From positions 124,001 through 188,000 of the forward strand of contig NZ_JACIJJ010000001.1 in assembly GCF_014199325.1 (NCBI RefSeq): a stretch of 64,000 bases of DNA, written 5' to 3'. The notes beneath the pieces were generated by a model that saw nothing but the letters and a program-made list of their open reading frames with translations, searched no databases and was not told the origin of the DNA. This document shows positions 56,899-64,000 of the stretch, piece by piece; the stretch's first letter is position 1; the number at the start of each line of letters is the position of its first letter. This DNA is from Sphingomonas yantingensis. GTDB lineage: Bacteria; Pseudomonadota; Alphaproteobacteria; Sphingomonadales; Sphingomonadaceae. The position numbers and the translations under genes were made by a program.

Positions 56899-57696
56899 AT
56901 GAGCGACGCACGGCCGATCCTGTTCTTCGATTCGGGCGTGGGGGGCCTGTCGGTGCTCGCGCCGACGCGGGCGCTGCTGCCCGCCGCGCCGATCGTCTAT
57001 GCCGCGGACAACGCGGGCTTTCCCTATGGCACGAAGAGCGAGGCGGAGATCGCCGCGCGTGTGCCCGCTTTGCTCGGGCGGCTTGTCGAGCGGGTGCGGC
57101 CGCGGCTGGTCGTGATCGCGTGCAACACCGCCTCGACGATCGCGCTGGCGGCGGTGCGCGGGGGGCTCGACCTGCCCGTCGTCGGCACGGTGCCCGCGAT
57201 CAAACCCGCCGCCGAAATGAGCAAGACGCGCGCGATCGGCGTGCTTGGGACCGAGGCGACGGTGCGACAGCCCTATGTCGACGACCTCGCCCGGCGGTTC
57301 GCCGCCGACTGCATTGTCGTGCGGCACGGATCGGCGGCGCTGGTGGCACTGGCCGAAGCGGAGTTGGCGGACGAGCGGCAGCCGGACGAGGCCTATGCCG
57401 CGGTGCTGGCGGGGCTGCTCGATCAGCCGGGGGGCGAGCGGATTGACGTGGTGGTCAACGCGTGCACGCATTTCCCGCTGGTCGCCGACCGGCTGGCGGC
57501 GGCGGCACCGCGCCCGCTCGACTTCGTCGATGGCGGGCCGGGGATCGCGCGGCGCATCGCCCATCTGACCGAGGGGCAGGCCTGGCCCGATGCCGCGGTG
57601 CCGGGGCGGGCGATCTTCACCCGCCTCGACGACCATGCGCGTGCCCTCACGCCGGCCGTGGCGCGATACGGGCTGGAAACGATCGAGGCGCTCTAG
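56899..57696 (+). CDS. murI: Glutamate racemase
   Basis: Makes D-glutamate for peptidoglycan. The 265-aa protein has both catalytic cysteines: CNTAST (with DSGVGGLSV at the N-terminus) and NACTHFPLVADRL, plus GFPYGTKSEAEI and PAIKPAAEMSKTRAIGVLGTEAT. ATG 56899 starts at SDARPILFFDSGVGG; the longer GTG form runs into the divergent plsY region. Its stop overlaps the convergent MFS gene by 4 nt. Confidence 0.94.
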   Translation: MSDARPILFFDSGVGGLSVLAPTRALLPAAPIVYAADNAGFPYGTKSEAEIAARVPALLGRLVERVRPRLVVIACNTASTIALAAVRGGLDLPVVGTVPAIKPAAEMSKTRAIGVLGTEATVRQPYVDDLARRFAADCIVVRHGSAALVALAEAELADERQPDEAYAAVLAGLLDQPGGERIDVVVNACTHFPLVADRLAAAAPRPLDFVDGGPGIARRIAHLTEGQAWPDAAVPGRAIFTRLDDHARALTPAVARYGLETIEAL

Positions 57697-59120
57697 CGCT
57701 TGAAGATGACCGCTGGCAGCCGCAGCGCCGCGAACATCGCCGCCGCCAGTAAGGCAGCGAAGGCGGCGGCCGCGGGATACAGCCCCGCCAGCCGCGCATC
57801 CGCCCCGTCGCCCGCGGTGAAGTACGCAGCACCGATCAGGGCGACGCCTGCCGCGCCGCCGATCTGCTGCGCGGTCTTGAGCGTCGCCGAAGCCGCCCCC
57901 GCCTGCGCCCGGTCGACGTCGGAGACGATCACCGGCGGCAATGGCCCGGCGAGCATCCCCATGCCGAGCCCCGTCAGCGCGAGCAGCGCCATCGTCAGCG
58001 GATCGCGCGCATCGCCGCCCGCGACGCGCAGCAGAACGGCAGTGCCCGCCGTCGCCATCACGATCGCGCCCGCGACCAGGAGCTTGCGCCCCAGCCGCGG
58101 CAGGAAGCGGCGGCCGACGACGCTGATCCCCGCCATGACGCCGACGCTGAAAGGCACATGCGCGAGCGCCGCGTGAAGCGCGGAGTAGCCGAGCCCCTGT
58201 TGCAGCGCGACCGCGAAGACGAGGAGGAACCCGGCCGACGCCGCCGAAAAGGCGAGGATCGCGACGAGGCCCCAGAAGAAGGTGGGCAGCGAGAACAGCG
58301 CGGTGGCGATGACCGCGGAGCCGTGCGTCGCCTCGCGCCGCTTCGCATGGCGCCAGCCGATCGCGATCAGCGCCGTGCCGACCGCCAGCGCCAGCAAGGT
58401 GAGCGGCGGCCAGCCGCGCTCCGGCCCCTCGATCAGCGCGGCGAGCAACGCGGCGAACCCGGCCATGAAGATGCCCGCCCCGATCAGGTCGATGCGGATC
58501 GAAGCCTCCGACTTCAGCGGCGGGACGAATCGCCATGCCGCTGCTAGCGCCACCGCGCCGATCGGCAGGTTCACGAGGAAGATCGCACGCCAGCCGAGCC
58601 CCATCACGTCCGCCTCGATCAGCAGCCCGCCCGCGATCGGCCCGAGGATCGCCGCCAGCCCGCCCAGCACGCCGAACCATGCGAGCCGTGCGACGCGCTC
58701 GAGCGGCGTGTAGAGCAACTGCACGATCGACATGACCTGCGGCGCCATCAGCGCGCCAGCGGCCCCCTGGATCAGGCGCGCCGCGACGAGCTGGTCCGGC
58801 GTGCGCGAAAGGCCGCACAGGCCCGACGCCACGACGAATGCGGCGATGCCGACCATGAACATCCGCCGATAGCCGAAGATGTCGCCCATTCGCCCGCCGA
58901 TCAGGAGGAGCGAGCCGAGGCCGAGGAAATAGGCCGCCGCGATCCATTGCATCGCGATGTCGCCCGCGCCCAGGCCGCGCCGGATCTGCGGCAAGGCGGT
59001 GTTGACGATCGTCGCATCGGCGATCTCGACCACGAAGGCGATCAGCACTGTCACGAACGCGAGCGTGCGGCGCCAGTCGCTGCGCCCGGCCCCTGCCGGC
59101 GCGGCTTCGATGGTCGACAC
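57693..59120 (-). CDS. MFS transporter, DHA2 (14-helix) type
   Basis: A 475-aa multidrug-type antiporter of the major facilitator superfamily with about 14 helices. Visible are the motif D-like VEIADATIVNTALPQIRRGLG, the A motif GGRMGDIFGYRRMFMVG, the RLIQGAAGALMAPQVMSIVQ motif B region, and motif C in GVLGGLAAILGPIAGGLLIE. DHA2 members export drugs or toxic organics by proton antiport. ATG 59120 faces the divergent MFS gene across a short AT-rich spacer with palindromes. Confidence 0.9.
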   Translation of the reverse strand: MSTIEAAPAGAGRSDWRRTLAFVTVLIAFVVEIADATIVNTALPQIRRGLGAGDIAMQWIAAAYFLGLGSLLLIGGRMGDIFGYRRMFMVGIAAFVVASGLCGLSRTPDQLVAARLIQGAAGALMAPQVMSIVQLLYTPLERVARLAWFGVLGGLAAILGPIAGGLLIEADVMGLGWRAIFLVNLPIGAVALAAAWRFVPPLKSEASIRIDLIGAGIFMAGFAALLAALIEGPERGWPPLTLLALAVGTALIAIGWRHAKRREATHGSAVIATALFSLPTFFWGLVAILAFSAASAGFLLVFAVALQQGLGYSALHAALAHVPFSVGVMAGISVVGRRFLPRLGRKLLVAGAIVMATAGTAVLLRVAGGDARDPLTMALLALTGLGMGMLAGPLPPVIVSDVDRAQAGAASATLKTAQQIGGAAGVALIGAAYFTAGDGADARLAGLYPAAAAFAALLAAAMFAALRLPAVIFKR

Positions 59121-59142
59121 GGGCGGCTCCCCCTCCGCTAAA

Positions 59143-59187
59143 ATAGAATATTGCTTCTACTATTGACGTCGATCGACTAAGCGTCAA
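59143..59187. promoter_or_regulatory. Operator-like palindromes between divergent MFS genes
   Basis: TAGAA (59144-59148) and TTCTA (59155-59159) form an inverted repeat with a 6-nt centre. TTGACG (59163-59168) and CGTCAA (59182-59187) form a second one enclosing TCGATCGA. The 88-bp spacer is strikingly AT-rich for this genome. TTGACG could also serve as a -35 rightward. Shared control of both transporters is inferred; no regulator gene adjoins. Confidence 0.5.
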
Positions 59188-59223
59188 GCATCAGCGGCAA
59201 AATGACGCGTGGGGAGAGGCGAG

Positions 59224-60447
59224 TTGACGAGCGAGACGGGCGTGCGGCGACCGGGGCCGGCACAGGGACTGACGGTCATCATCGCGGGTTTCCTGCCGAT
59301 CCTGGCGATCGTGTCGATGTTCCCGGCGGTGCCGGCGATGATCGGGCATTTCTCGGCCGACCCCAATGCGGGGTGGAAGGTGCCGGCGATGGTGTCGGCG
59401 CCGGGACTGACGATCGCGATCGTCGCGCTGTTCGCGGGCGTGCTGGTCGACCGGTTCGGGCGGCGGCGGCTGCTGCTCGCCGCGACATTGGTCTACGGGC
59501 TGTTCGGCGCGATGCCGTTCCTCCTCGAATCGCTCGACGCGATCTATGCATCGCGCCTTGCCCTGGGCGTGGCGGAGGCGGTGATCCTGACGACGCTCAA
59601 CACGCTGATCGCGGATTACTGGGCAGAGGACGGCCGGCGCAACTGGCTGACGTTGCAGGGGCTGGTGGGGCCGGCGCTGTCCTCGGTGATGATCTTCTTC
59701 GCCGGCAGCCTCGCGGCATGGCGGTGGAACGGCATCTTCCTCCTCTACCTCGTCGCCTTCCCGATCTTTCTCGCGATGCTGCGCTGGATGTATGAGCCGG
59801 AAAGCGACGCGACCGCGCGGCGGATGCTGGGGATGGACGAGGATCGGTCGGGCTCGCGATTCCCGTGGCCGACCGTCATTTCGATCGGTGCGCTGACGCT
59901 GTTCGCCTCGGCGCTCTACTACGTCTTCATCATCAATGGCGGGCTCGTCTGGAAGGAACTGGGCGTCGCCGACCCGCATGAGATCGGCCAGATCAGCGCA
60001 TTGCCGACGCTGTTCATCCTCGTCGGCGCGGTGATCTTCTGGTGGACGGGCAAGCGCGGCTTCTCCTCGCGGGTGCAGATCGCGACGTTCCTCGGCATCC
60101 TCGGCGCCGGCCTCGCGATCATCGGGCTGGCGACCGACTGGCGCTGGATGATCGCGGGGATGGCGGTGCAGCAGACGGGGGCAGGCATGGCGATCCCGTC
60201 GCTGATTGCCTGGGCGCAGTCGAAACTGCCCTTCGCGCATCGCGGGCGCGGCATGGGGGTATGGACCGCCTGCTTCTTCTTCGGCCAGTTCAGTTCGCCG
60301 CTGCTCGTCAATCTCGTCTCGCGCTTTACCGGCACGATGCAGGGCGCGTTCCTTGTGGCCGGGATGCTGGGGATGATCGGGGCGGTGGTCGTGCTGGCGC
60401 TTCTGGGTCGCCGCGACGCGGCAGTGCTGGTGGGCGCGCCGGCATGA
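59224..60447 (+). CDS. MFS transporter, 12-helix type
   Basis: A 407-aa major facilitator with about 12 helices: GLTVIIAGFLPILAIVSMFPAVPAM, motif A GVLVDRFGRRRLLLAA, RLALGVAEAVILTTLNTLIADYW, and the second half WTGKRGFSSRVQIATFLGILG through GRGMGVWTACFFFGQFSSPLLVNL. TTG 59224 is chosen because GGAGAGG ends 5 nt upstream; GTG 59209 has no site. Its stop overlaps the hydrolase start (ATGA), so the transporter may handle that enzyme's product. Confidence 0.85.
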   Translation: MTSETGVRRPGPAQGLTVIIAGFLPILAIVSMFPAVPAMIGHFSADPNAGWKVPAMVSAPGLTIAIVALFAGVLVDRFGRRRLLLAATLVYGLFGAMPFLLESLDAIYASRLALGVAEAVILTTLNTLIADYWAEDGRRNWLTLQGLVGPALSSVMIFFAGSLAAWRWNGIFLLYLVAFPIFLAMLRWMYEPESDATARRMLGMDEDRSGSRFPWPTVISIGALTLFASALYYVFIINGGLVWKELGVADPHEIGQISALPTLFILVGAVIFWWTGKRGFSSRVQIATFLGILGAGLAIIGLATDWRWMIAGMAVQQTGAGMAIPSLIAWAQSKLPFAHRGRGMGVWTACFFFGQFSSPLLVNLVSRFTGTMQGAFLVAGMLGMIGAVVVLALLGRRDAAVLVGAPA

Positions 60448-61331
60448 GGGCGCTGCTGGCGCTCACCGCGATCCTCGCTGCCACGCCCGCCGCGGCGCAG
60501 GAGCGGACCTTCACCGAGATCGAAGCGCCGCCGCAGCCGGGCGAGGTGGTGATCGGCGATCCGAAGGCGCCGAATCGCGAGCAATGGATGCTGCGTGACG
60601 GCTCCATCGACGTACGCAACGTCACCCGCGCGACGCTGACCCCGGTGCTGCCGGTCGGTCCCGGCAGCGGCGCGGCGGTGATCGTCGCGCCGGGCGGCGG
60701 CTTCCTCGGCCTCGCCATCGAGGAAGAGGGGTGGAAGGTCGCGCGCTGGCTCGCCAATCACGGCATCGCCGCGTTCGTGCTCAAGTACCGTATCCTGCCG
60801 ACGCCGCGCGACAACGCGGTGTTTCAGGACAGCCTCGCGCGGGCGATGCGCGGCGAGAGGACCGGCGTCGCCCCGCCCGACGATACCCCGGCCGAGGCGC
60901 TGGCGGACGGCATCGCGGCGCTGCGTTATTTGCGCGGTCATGCGGGCGAGTATCGCATCGATCCGAAACGCGTGGGTTTCATGGGCTTTTCCGCGGGCGG
61001 CTTCCTGACGCGCAGCGTCGTGGCGGAGGGCGGGGCCGACAAGCCCGACTTTGCCGCGCCGATCTATCCGAACATGAAGCCGCTTAAGGTGCCGGCCGAC
61101 GCGCCGCCGATGTTCGTGACGATCGCCGTCGACGACTTCCTGCTCCAACGTGCTGGCGGTTTCGGCCTGATCGACAGCTATCGCGCGGCGGGCAAGTCGA
61201 TCGAGTTTCACCTGCTTGCCGATGGCGGCCACGGCTTCGGCCTCGGCAAACCGGGGACGGGGAGCGAGGGGTGGATCGAGCGGTTCTACACCTGGCTTGG
61301 CATCCGCGGCTTCCTGAAAGCCCGCTCGTGA
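60444..61331 (+). CDS. Secreted alpha/beta hydrolase
   Basis: A 295-aa exported hydrolase of the xylanase/acetyl-xylan-esterase-like type. Signal peptide MRALLALTAILAATPAAAQ. Oxyanion segment VIVAPGGGFLGLAIEEEG, nucleophile elbow GFSAGGFL (G-x-S-x-G), acid region VTIAVDDFLL, and catalytic His in LADGGHGFGLG near the end. Esterase activity is inferred. It overlaps the MFS stop upstream and the NTF2-like gene downstream (GTGA), a three-gene catabolic-looking unit. Confidence 0.87.
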   Translation: MRALLALTAILAATPAAAQERTFTEIEAPPQPGEVVIGDPKAPNREQWMLRDGSIDVRNVTRATLTPVLPVGPGSGAAVIVAPGGGFLGLAIEEEGWKVARWLANHGIAAFVLKYRILPTPRDNAVFQDSLARAMRGERTGVAPPDDTPAEALADGIAALRYLRGHAGEYRIDPKRVGFMGFSAGGFLTRSVVAEGGADKPDFAAPIYPNMKPLKVPADAPPMFVTIAVDDFLLQRAGGFGLIDSYRAAGKSIEFHLLADGGHGFGLGKPGTGSEGWIERFYTWLGIRGFLKARS

Positions 61332-61744
61332 AGCGCGCACTGCTGTCGCTGGCGCTGCTCGGTGCCGCGCCGCCGCCGGACAACCGGGCCATCGTCGCCG
61401 ACTTCGCGCGGTTGTTCTATTTCGAGCGCGACGTGAAAGCAGCGTTCAATCGCTATGTCGTGTCCGATTATGTCCAGCACAATCCGGGCATTCCCGACGG
61501 CCGCGCCGCCGCGGTCGCCGCACTCGCGCCGATGTTTTCGCAGCCGGGCCGCGTGTTCGCGATCAAGCGCATCCTGGTCGACGGCGACATGGCGGTGATC
61601 CACATCCACGCGATTCCGACGCCTGGGTCGCGCGGCGCATCGGTGTTCGACATGTACCGGCTCAAGAACGGCCGGATCGTCGAGCATTGGGACGCGATCC
61701 AGCCCGTGCCCGAACAGGCGAGGAACGCTCACCCGATGTTCTAG
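61328..61744 (+). CDS. SnoaL/NTF2-like protein
   Basis: A 138-aa protein with a signal-like N-terminus (VKRALLSLALLGAAPPP) and a SnoaL-like cone fold: NRAIVADFARLFYFERDVKAAFNRYV, DYVQHNPGIPDGRAA, VDGDMAVIHIHAIP and FDMYRLKNGRIVEHWDAIQPVP. Such folds are isomerases, hydrolases or binding proteins. GTG 61328 overlaps the hydrolase stop. Substrate unknown. Confidence 0.85.
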   Translation: MKRALLSLALLGAAPPPDNRAIVADFARLFYFERDVKAAFNRYVVSDYVQHNPGIPDGRAAAVAALAPMFSQPGRVFAIKRILVDGDMAVIHIHAIPTPGSRGASVFDMYRLKNGRIVEHWDAIQPVPEQARNAHPMF

Positions 61745-61747
61745 CTC

Positions 61748-62425
61748 TCAGCGCGAGGTGGTGAGGTATGCCAGCACCATCTCCGCCAGCTCGACGCGCA
61801 ACAGGCCGAACGCCGCCGCGTCCGCGCCCTCGGCGGTCGAGCCGAGGCTCAGGTGTCGCGCCATCGTCGCGAAGATGATGTGGAACGCCGCCAGCGCCTT
61901 CGCCTCCGGGTCGGTCGCGGCCATTTCGGCGCGGTAGTGAAGCATCGCCTTGACCGCGGTCTGGGCGCTCTGTGCTGCGGTCGCCTTGCCGGGTGCGGAC
62001 ACCGCCGGATCGAACGAGGCGCGCTGCATGACGAGGCGCAGCATCGGCGCGTGTTCGGCCAGAAGTTGCGAATAGCGTTCGATATAGGCGGGCACGAACG
62101 CGGCGAGGGTCGGCGACTCGGCCCGTACCGCGGCGAGCATGTCGGTTTCGGACGAGATGATCCCCTCCAGCGCCTCGGCGATCACCGCGTGGATGAGGTT
62201 ATCCTTGCTCTCGAAGCGCAGGTAGATCGAGCCGATCGACACCGCCCCGCGCTCGCTCACGTCCTGGAGCGTGAACTCCTCGCTCGCGCGCTCGAGCATC
62301 AGCTCGCGCGTCGCCACGAGCATCCGTTCGAACGATTCCTTGCTGCGCCCCTGACGCGGCTGACGCGAGACGGCGGAGGCGGCGAGCTTTGCGGTGGCGG
62401 CGAGGCTGGAAATGGCAGTTGACAT
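61748..62425 (-). CDS. TetR/AcrR-family regulator of the flavin monooxygenase region
   Basis: A 225-aa regulator. Helix-turn-helix: SKESFERMLVATRELMLERASEEFTLQDVSERGAVSIGSIYLRFESKDNLIHAVIAEAL (residues 28-86). The C-terminal helical ligand domain (MLAAVRAESPTLAAFVPAYIERYSQLLAEHAPML and on) has no recognised ligand motif. ATG 62425 is chosen over GTG 62431; neither has a clear ribosome-binding site. It is divergent from the LLM monooxygenase gene, the usual layout for a local repressor. Confidence 0.9.
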   Translation of the reverse strand: MSTAISSLAATAKLAASAVSRQPRQGRSKESFERMLVATRELMLERASEEFTLQDVSERGAVSIGSIYLRFESKDNLIHAVIAEALEGIISSETDMLAAVRAESPTLAAFVPAYIERYSQLLAEHAPMLRLVMQRASFDPAVSAPGKATAAQSAQTAVKAMLHYRAEMAATDPEAKALAAFHIIFATMARHLSLGSTAEGADAAAFGLLRVELAEMVLAYLTTSR

Positions 62426-62431
62426 GGCCAC

Positions 62432-62460
62432 GACGTTGAAACAAATAAAAACAGAACGTC
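62432..62460. promoter_or_regulatory. Inverted repeat between the TetR and LLM genes
   Basis: GACGTT (62432-62437) and AACGTC (62455-62460) are perfect inverted repeats with a 17-nt A-rich centre, abutting the TetR start codon. The gap to the LLM gene is the most AT-rich stretch here. It is a candidate binding site for the TetR protein, controlling both directions. Short arms make it uncertain. Confidence 0.4.
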
Positions 62461-62526
62461 AATTCTAATTCATCTGCCGTCTCACGTTTTGATTCGGACG
62501 GATGGAGCCTTGGGAGGGGTCCGGCC

Positions 62527-63642
62527 ATGCGTTTCTCTGTCTTCCTCAACGCGCGTACGATGCGGCCCGAAGAGGACCGCGCGCTGATGCGCGACCTGGA
62601 GGCCCACGCGGTCAAGGCGGCGGGGCAGGGCTTTTCGGCGATCTTCATGCCGGACCATCACTTCAACGGGTACATGCCCGTCGCCAGCGACAGCTTCATC
62701 TTCGCCGGCTACCTCGCGGCCAAGCTGCCGCACATGCATTTCGGCTTTTCGGTGGTCTCGGTGCCGCTCCACCACCCGGTGCGGCTGGTCGAGCGGATCA
62801 ACATCCTCGACCAGCTGACCGACGGCAAGCTGCTCGTCGGGATCGGGTCGGGCACGACGCCCGAGGAGATGATCGGCTTCAACGTCAACTACAAGGACGC
62901 CGGGCCGATCGCCGAAAAGACGCTAGAGCTCGCCGAGGCGCTGTGGGCCAAACAGATGAACGACCCCGCGATCATCATCGACAACGGACCCCATCAGGGC
63001 CGCGTGCTCCAGCGGATCGCGCCCACCAACTACACGCCCCGCCATGCCCGTTTGATGCCCGTCGCGATGAAGGAGGCGAGCATGCGCCGCGCCGCCGACA
63101 ATGCCTGGCCGGCGTTCATCCCCGCCTTCACCCCGCCGGTCATCGGCGGGACTGAGCCGTTCGTGCATGTGAAGAAGTATTTCGACGCCTATCACGCCGC
63201 GCTGACCGGCGCGGGCCATTCGGACGAAGCGGTCGCGGCGGCGCTCGACTGGACGACGCACACCTATCAGTGCGTCCATATCGCCGAAACCGACGAGCAG
63301 GCGCGCGAGGAGCTCGAGGTCATCCTCACGGCTTATCAGGAAGCGATCGAGCGCGAGGCCGAGTTCAACGCACGGGCCGAGGGTGACGCGGCGAACAAGA
63401 AGACCGATCGCACGCCCAACGCGCTGACCGAGGACTGGATCGGCACCTGGTGCCTCTATGGCTCGCCCGAAACGGTGATCGAGCATCTGAAGCCCTATCA
63501 GGACCTCGGCATCGGCAACATCCTGTGCGGGACGACCACCGGCCCGCTGACCGAGGAGCGGCTGCGCCTCGCCGACCAGACGCTCGACCTCATCTCGCAG
63601 AAGGTGATGCCCGCGCTCGGCGCGTCGTCGGTCGCGGCCTGA
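62527..63642 (+). CDS. LLM-class flavin-dependent monooxygenase
   Basis: A 371-aa luciferase-like monooxygenase using FMNH2 and O2. The family pattern is clear: RFSVFLNARTMRPEED, FSAIFMPDHHFNGYM, FGFSVVSVPLHHPVRLVERINILDQLTDGKLLVGIGSGTTPEEM (residues 72-115) and GTWCLYGSPETVIEHLKPYQDLGIGNIL near 300-330. ATG 62527. The FMN reductase gene starts on the next base pair step (TGATG), so the pair forms a two-component monooxygenase. The substrate cannot be read from sequence. Confidence 0.9.
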   Translation: MRFSVFLNARTMRPEEDRALMRDLEAHAVKAAGQGFSAIFMPDHHFNGYMPVASDSFIFAGYLAAKLPHMHFGFSVVSVPLHHPVRLVERINILDQLTDGKLLVGIGSGTTPEEMIGFNVNYKDAGPIAEKTLELAEALWAKQMNDPAIIIDNGPHQGRVLQRIAPTNYTPRHARLMPVAMKEASMRRAADNAWPAFIPAFTPPVIGGTEPFVHVKKYFDAYHAALTGAGHSDEAVAAALDWTTHTYQCVHIAETDEQAREELEVILTAYQEAIEREAEFNARAEGDAANKKTDRTPNALTEDWIGTWCLYGSPETVIEHLKPYQDLGIGNILCGTTTGPLTEERLRLADQTLDLISQKVMPALGASSVAA

Positions 63643-64000
63643 TGCGCGTCGTCGGCATCGGCGGCACGCTGCGCGCCGGATCGTCGAGCGAGCGGCTGGG
63701 CCGCGCCGTCCTTGCCGCGTGCGAGGTGCGCGGGGCGAGCGTGCGGATGTTCGACGGCCCGCACCTCGCACAGCTGCCGCATTTTGACCCGGCGATGCCC
63801 GACCGCTCGCCCGCCGAGGCCGAACTGGTCGAGGCGGTGCGGACGGCGGACGCGCTGGTCATCGCCTCGCCGGGCTATCACGGCGGTGTCTCCGGCCTCG
63901 TCAAGAATGCGATCGACCTGCTCGAGGATCTGCGCGGCGATGCCCGGCCCTATTTCGACGGGCGCCCGGTGGGGCTGATCGTGTCGGCGGCGGGGTGGCA
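63642..64000 (+). CDS. NADPH-dependent FMN reductase, 3' end cut by window edge
   Basis: A flavodoxin-like reductase whose first 119 residues are visible: MRVVGIGGTLRAGSSSERLGR (FMN phosphate loop), LPHFDPAMPDRSPAEAEL, VIASPGYHGGVSGLVKNAIDLLEDL (family signature) and RPVGLIVSAAG. It supplies reduced flavin to the adjoining LLM monooxygenase. ATG 63642 overlaps the LLM stop by one base (TGATG). The remaining C-terminus is outside the window. Confidence 0.88.
   Translation, partial: MRVVGIGGTLRAGSSSERLGRAVLAACEVRGASVRMFDGPHLAQLPHFDPAMPDRSPAEAELVEAVRTADALVIASPGYHGGVSGLVKNAIDLLEDLRGDARPYFDGRPVGLIVSAAGW

Overview
The window is GC-rich, gene-dense chromosomal DNA from an alphaproteobacterium, most likely Sphingomonas or a close sphingomonad. 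This rests on protein character and gene content: a crtY-crtI-crtB carotenoid cluster, a short HisG with a separate HisZ, the infA-maf-RNase E/G-like-yacG run, a K+-independent H+-pyrophosphatase, a TPP-riboswitch thiC, and dispersed palindromes ending in GTCACCCC. I see no insertion sequence, phage module, integrase or CRISPR array. Many genes overlap by 4 nt (ATGA, GTGA, TTGA), and GTG and TTG starts are common.

Layout. 1-7.3 kb, all minus: gyrB (cut at the left edge), a PAS-GGDEF cyclase, a Dabb-domain protein, an OmpA-like protein with an EF-hand-like loop, a DEAD-box helicase and recF. 7.3-15.2 kb, plus: a small lipoprotein, then serC (structured leader)-serA-hisZ, a phospholipase D-family enzyme, a threonine aldolase and an EamA transporter. 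15.1-19.2 kb, minus: an NAD-binding epimerase-like protein and two tandem secreted M28 peptidases. 19.3-29.4 kb: hisG-hisD-nusB, a glycine-zipper protein, thiL, hppA, a NIPSNAP protein, a DUF3597 protein, a divergent TonB-like protein, then infA-maf-RNase E/G-like-yacG and tRNA-Phe.

29.7-34.8 kb is a tight four-gene glycosyltransferase operon. It begins with a sucrose-phosphate-synthase-like GT4 fused to a HAD phosphatase, behind a possible EcfG stress promoter. A TetR regulator follows, then a strong promoter flanked by two palindromic operators but with no obvious target gene. 36.6-39.6 kb: glnK-amtB behind a textbook sigma-54 promoter, mscL and a Nudix hydrolase. 40.3-44.5 kb, minus: crtY-crtI-LOG-crtB, making beta-carotene from GGPP. 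Just upstream lies a 484-aa unknown protein overlapped by a lipoprotein gene, arranged like an effector/immunity pair. 46.5-51.1 kb: a fatty-acid hydroxylase-family protein, a DUF2141 protein, a MipA/OmpV porin-like protein, a conserved unknown, and thiC with its riboswitch.

51.1-64 kb: katG (minus), a three-gene unit of two tiny proteins plus an FAD oxidoreductase, tRNA-Leu, dprA-plsY, murI, two divergent MFS transporters around an operator-like spacer, a secreted alpha/beta hydrolase, an NTF2-like protein, a TetR regulator, and a two-component flavin system (LLM monooxygenase plus FMN reductase, cut at the right edge).

Starts were placed by ribosome-binding site, family N-terminus and overlap with the upstream stop codon. 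Family assignments come from recognising motifs by eye; no database search was run.
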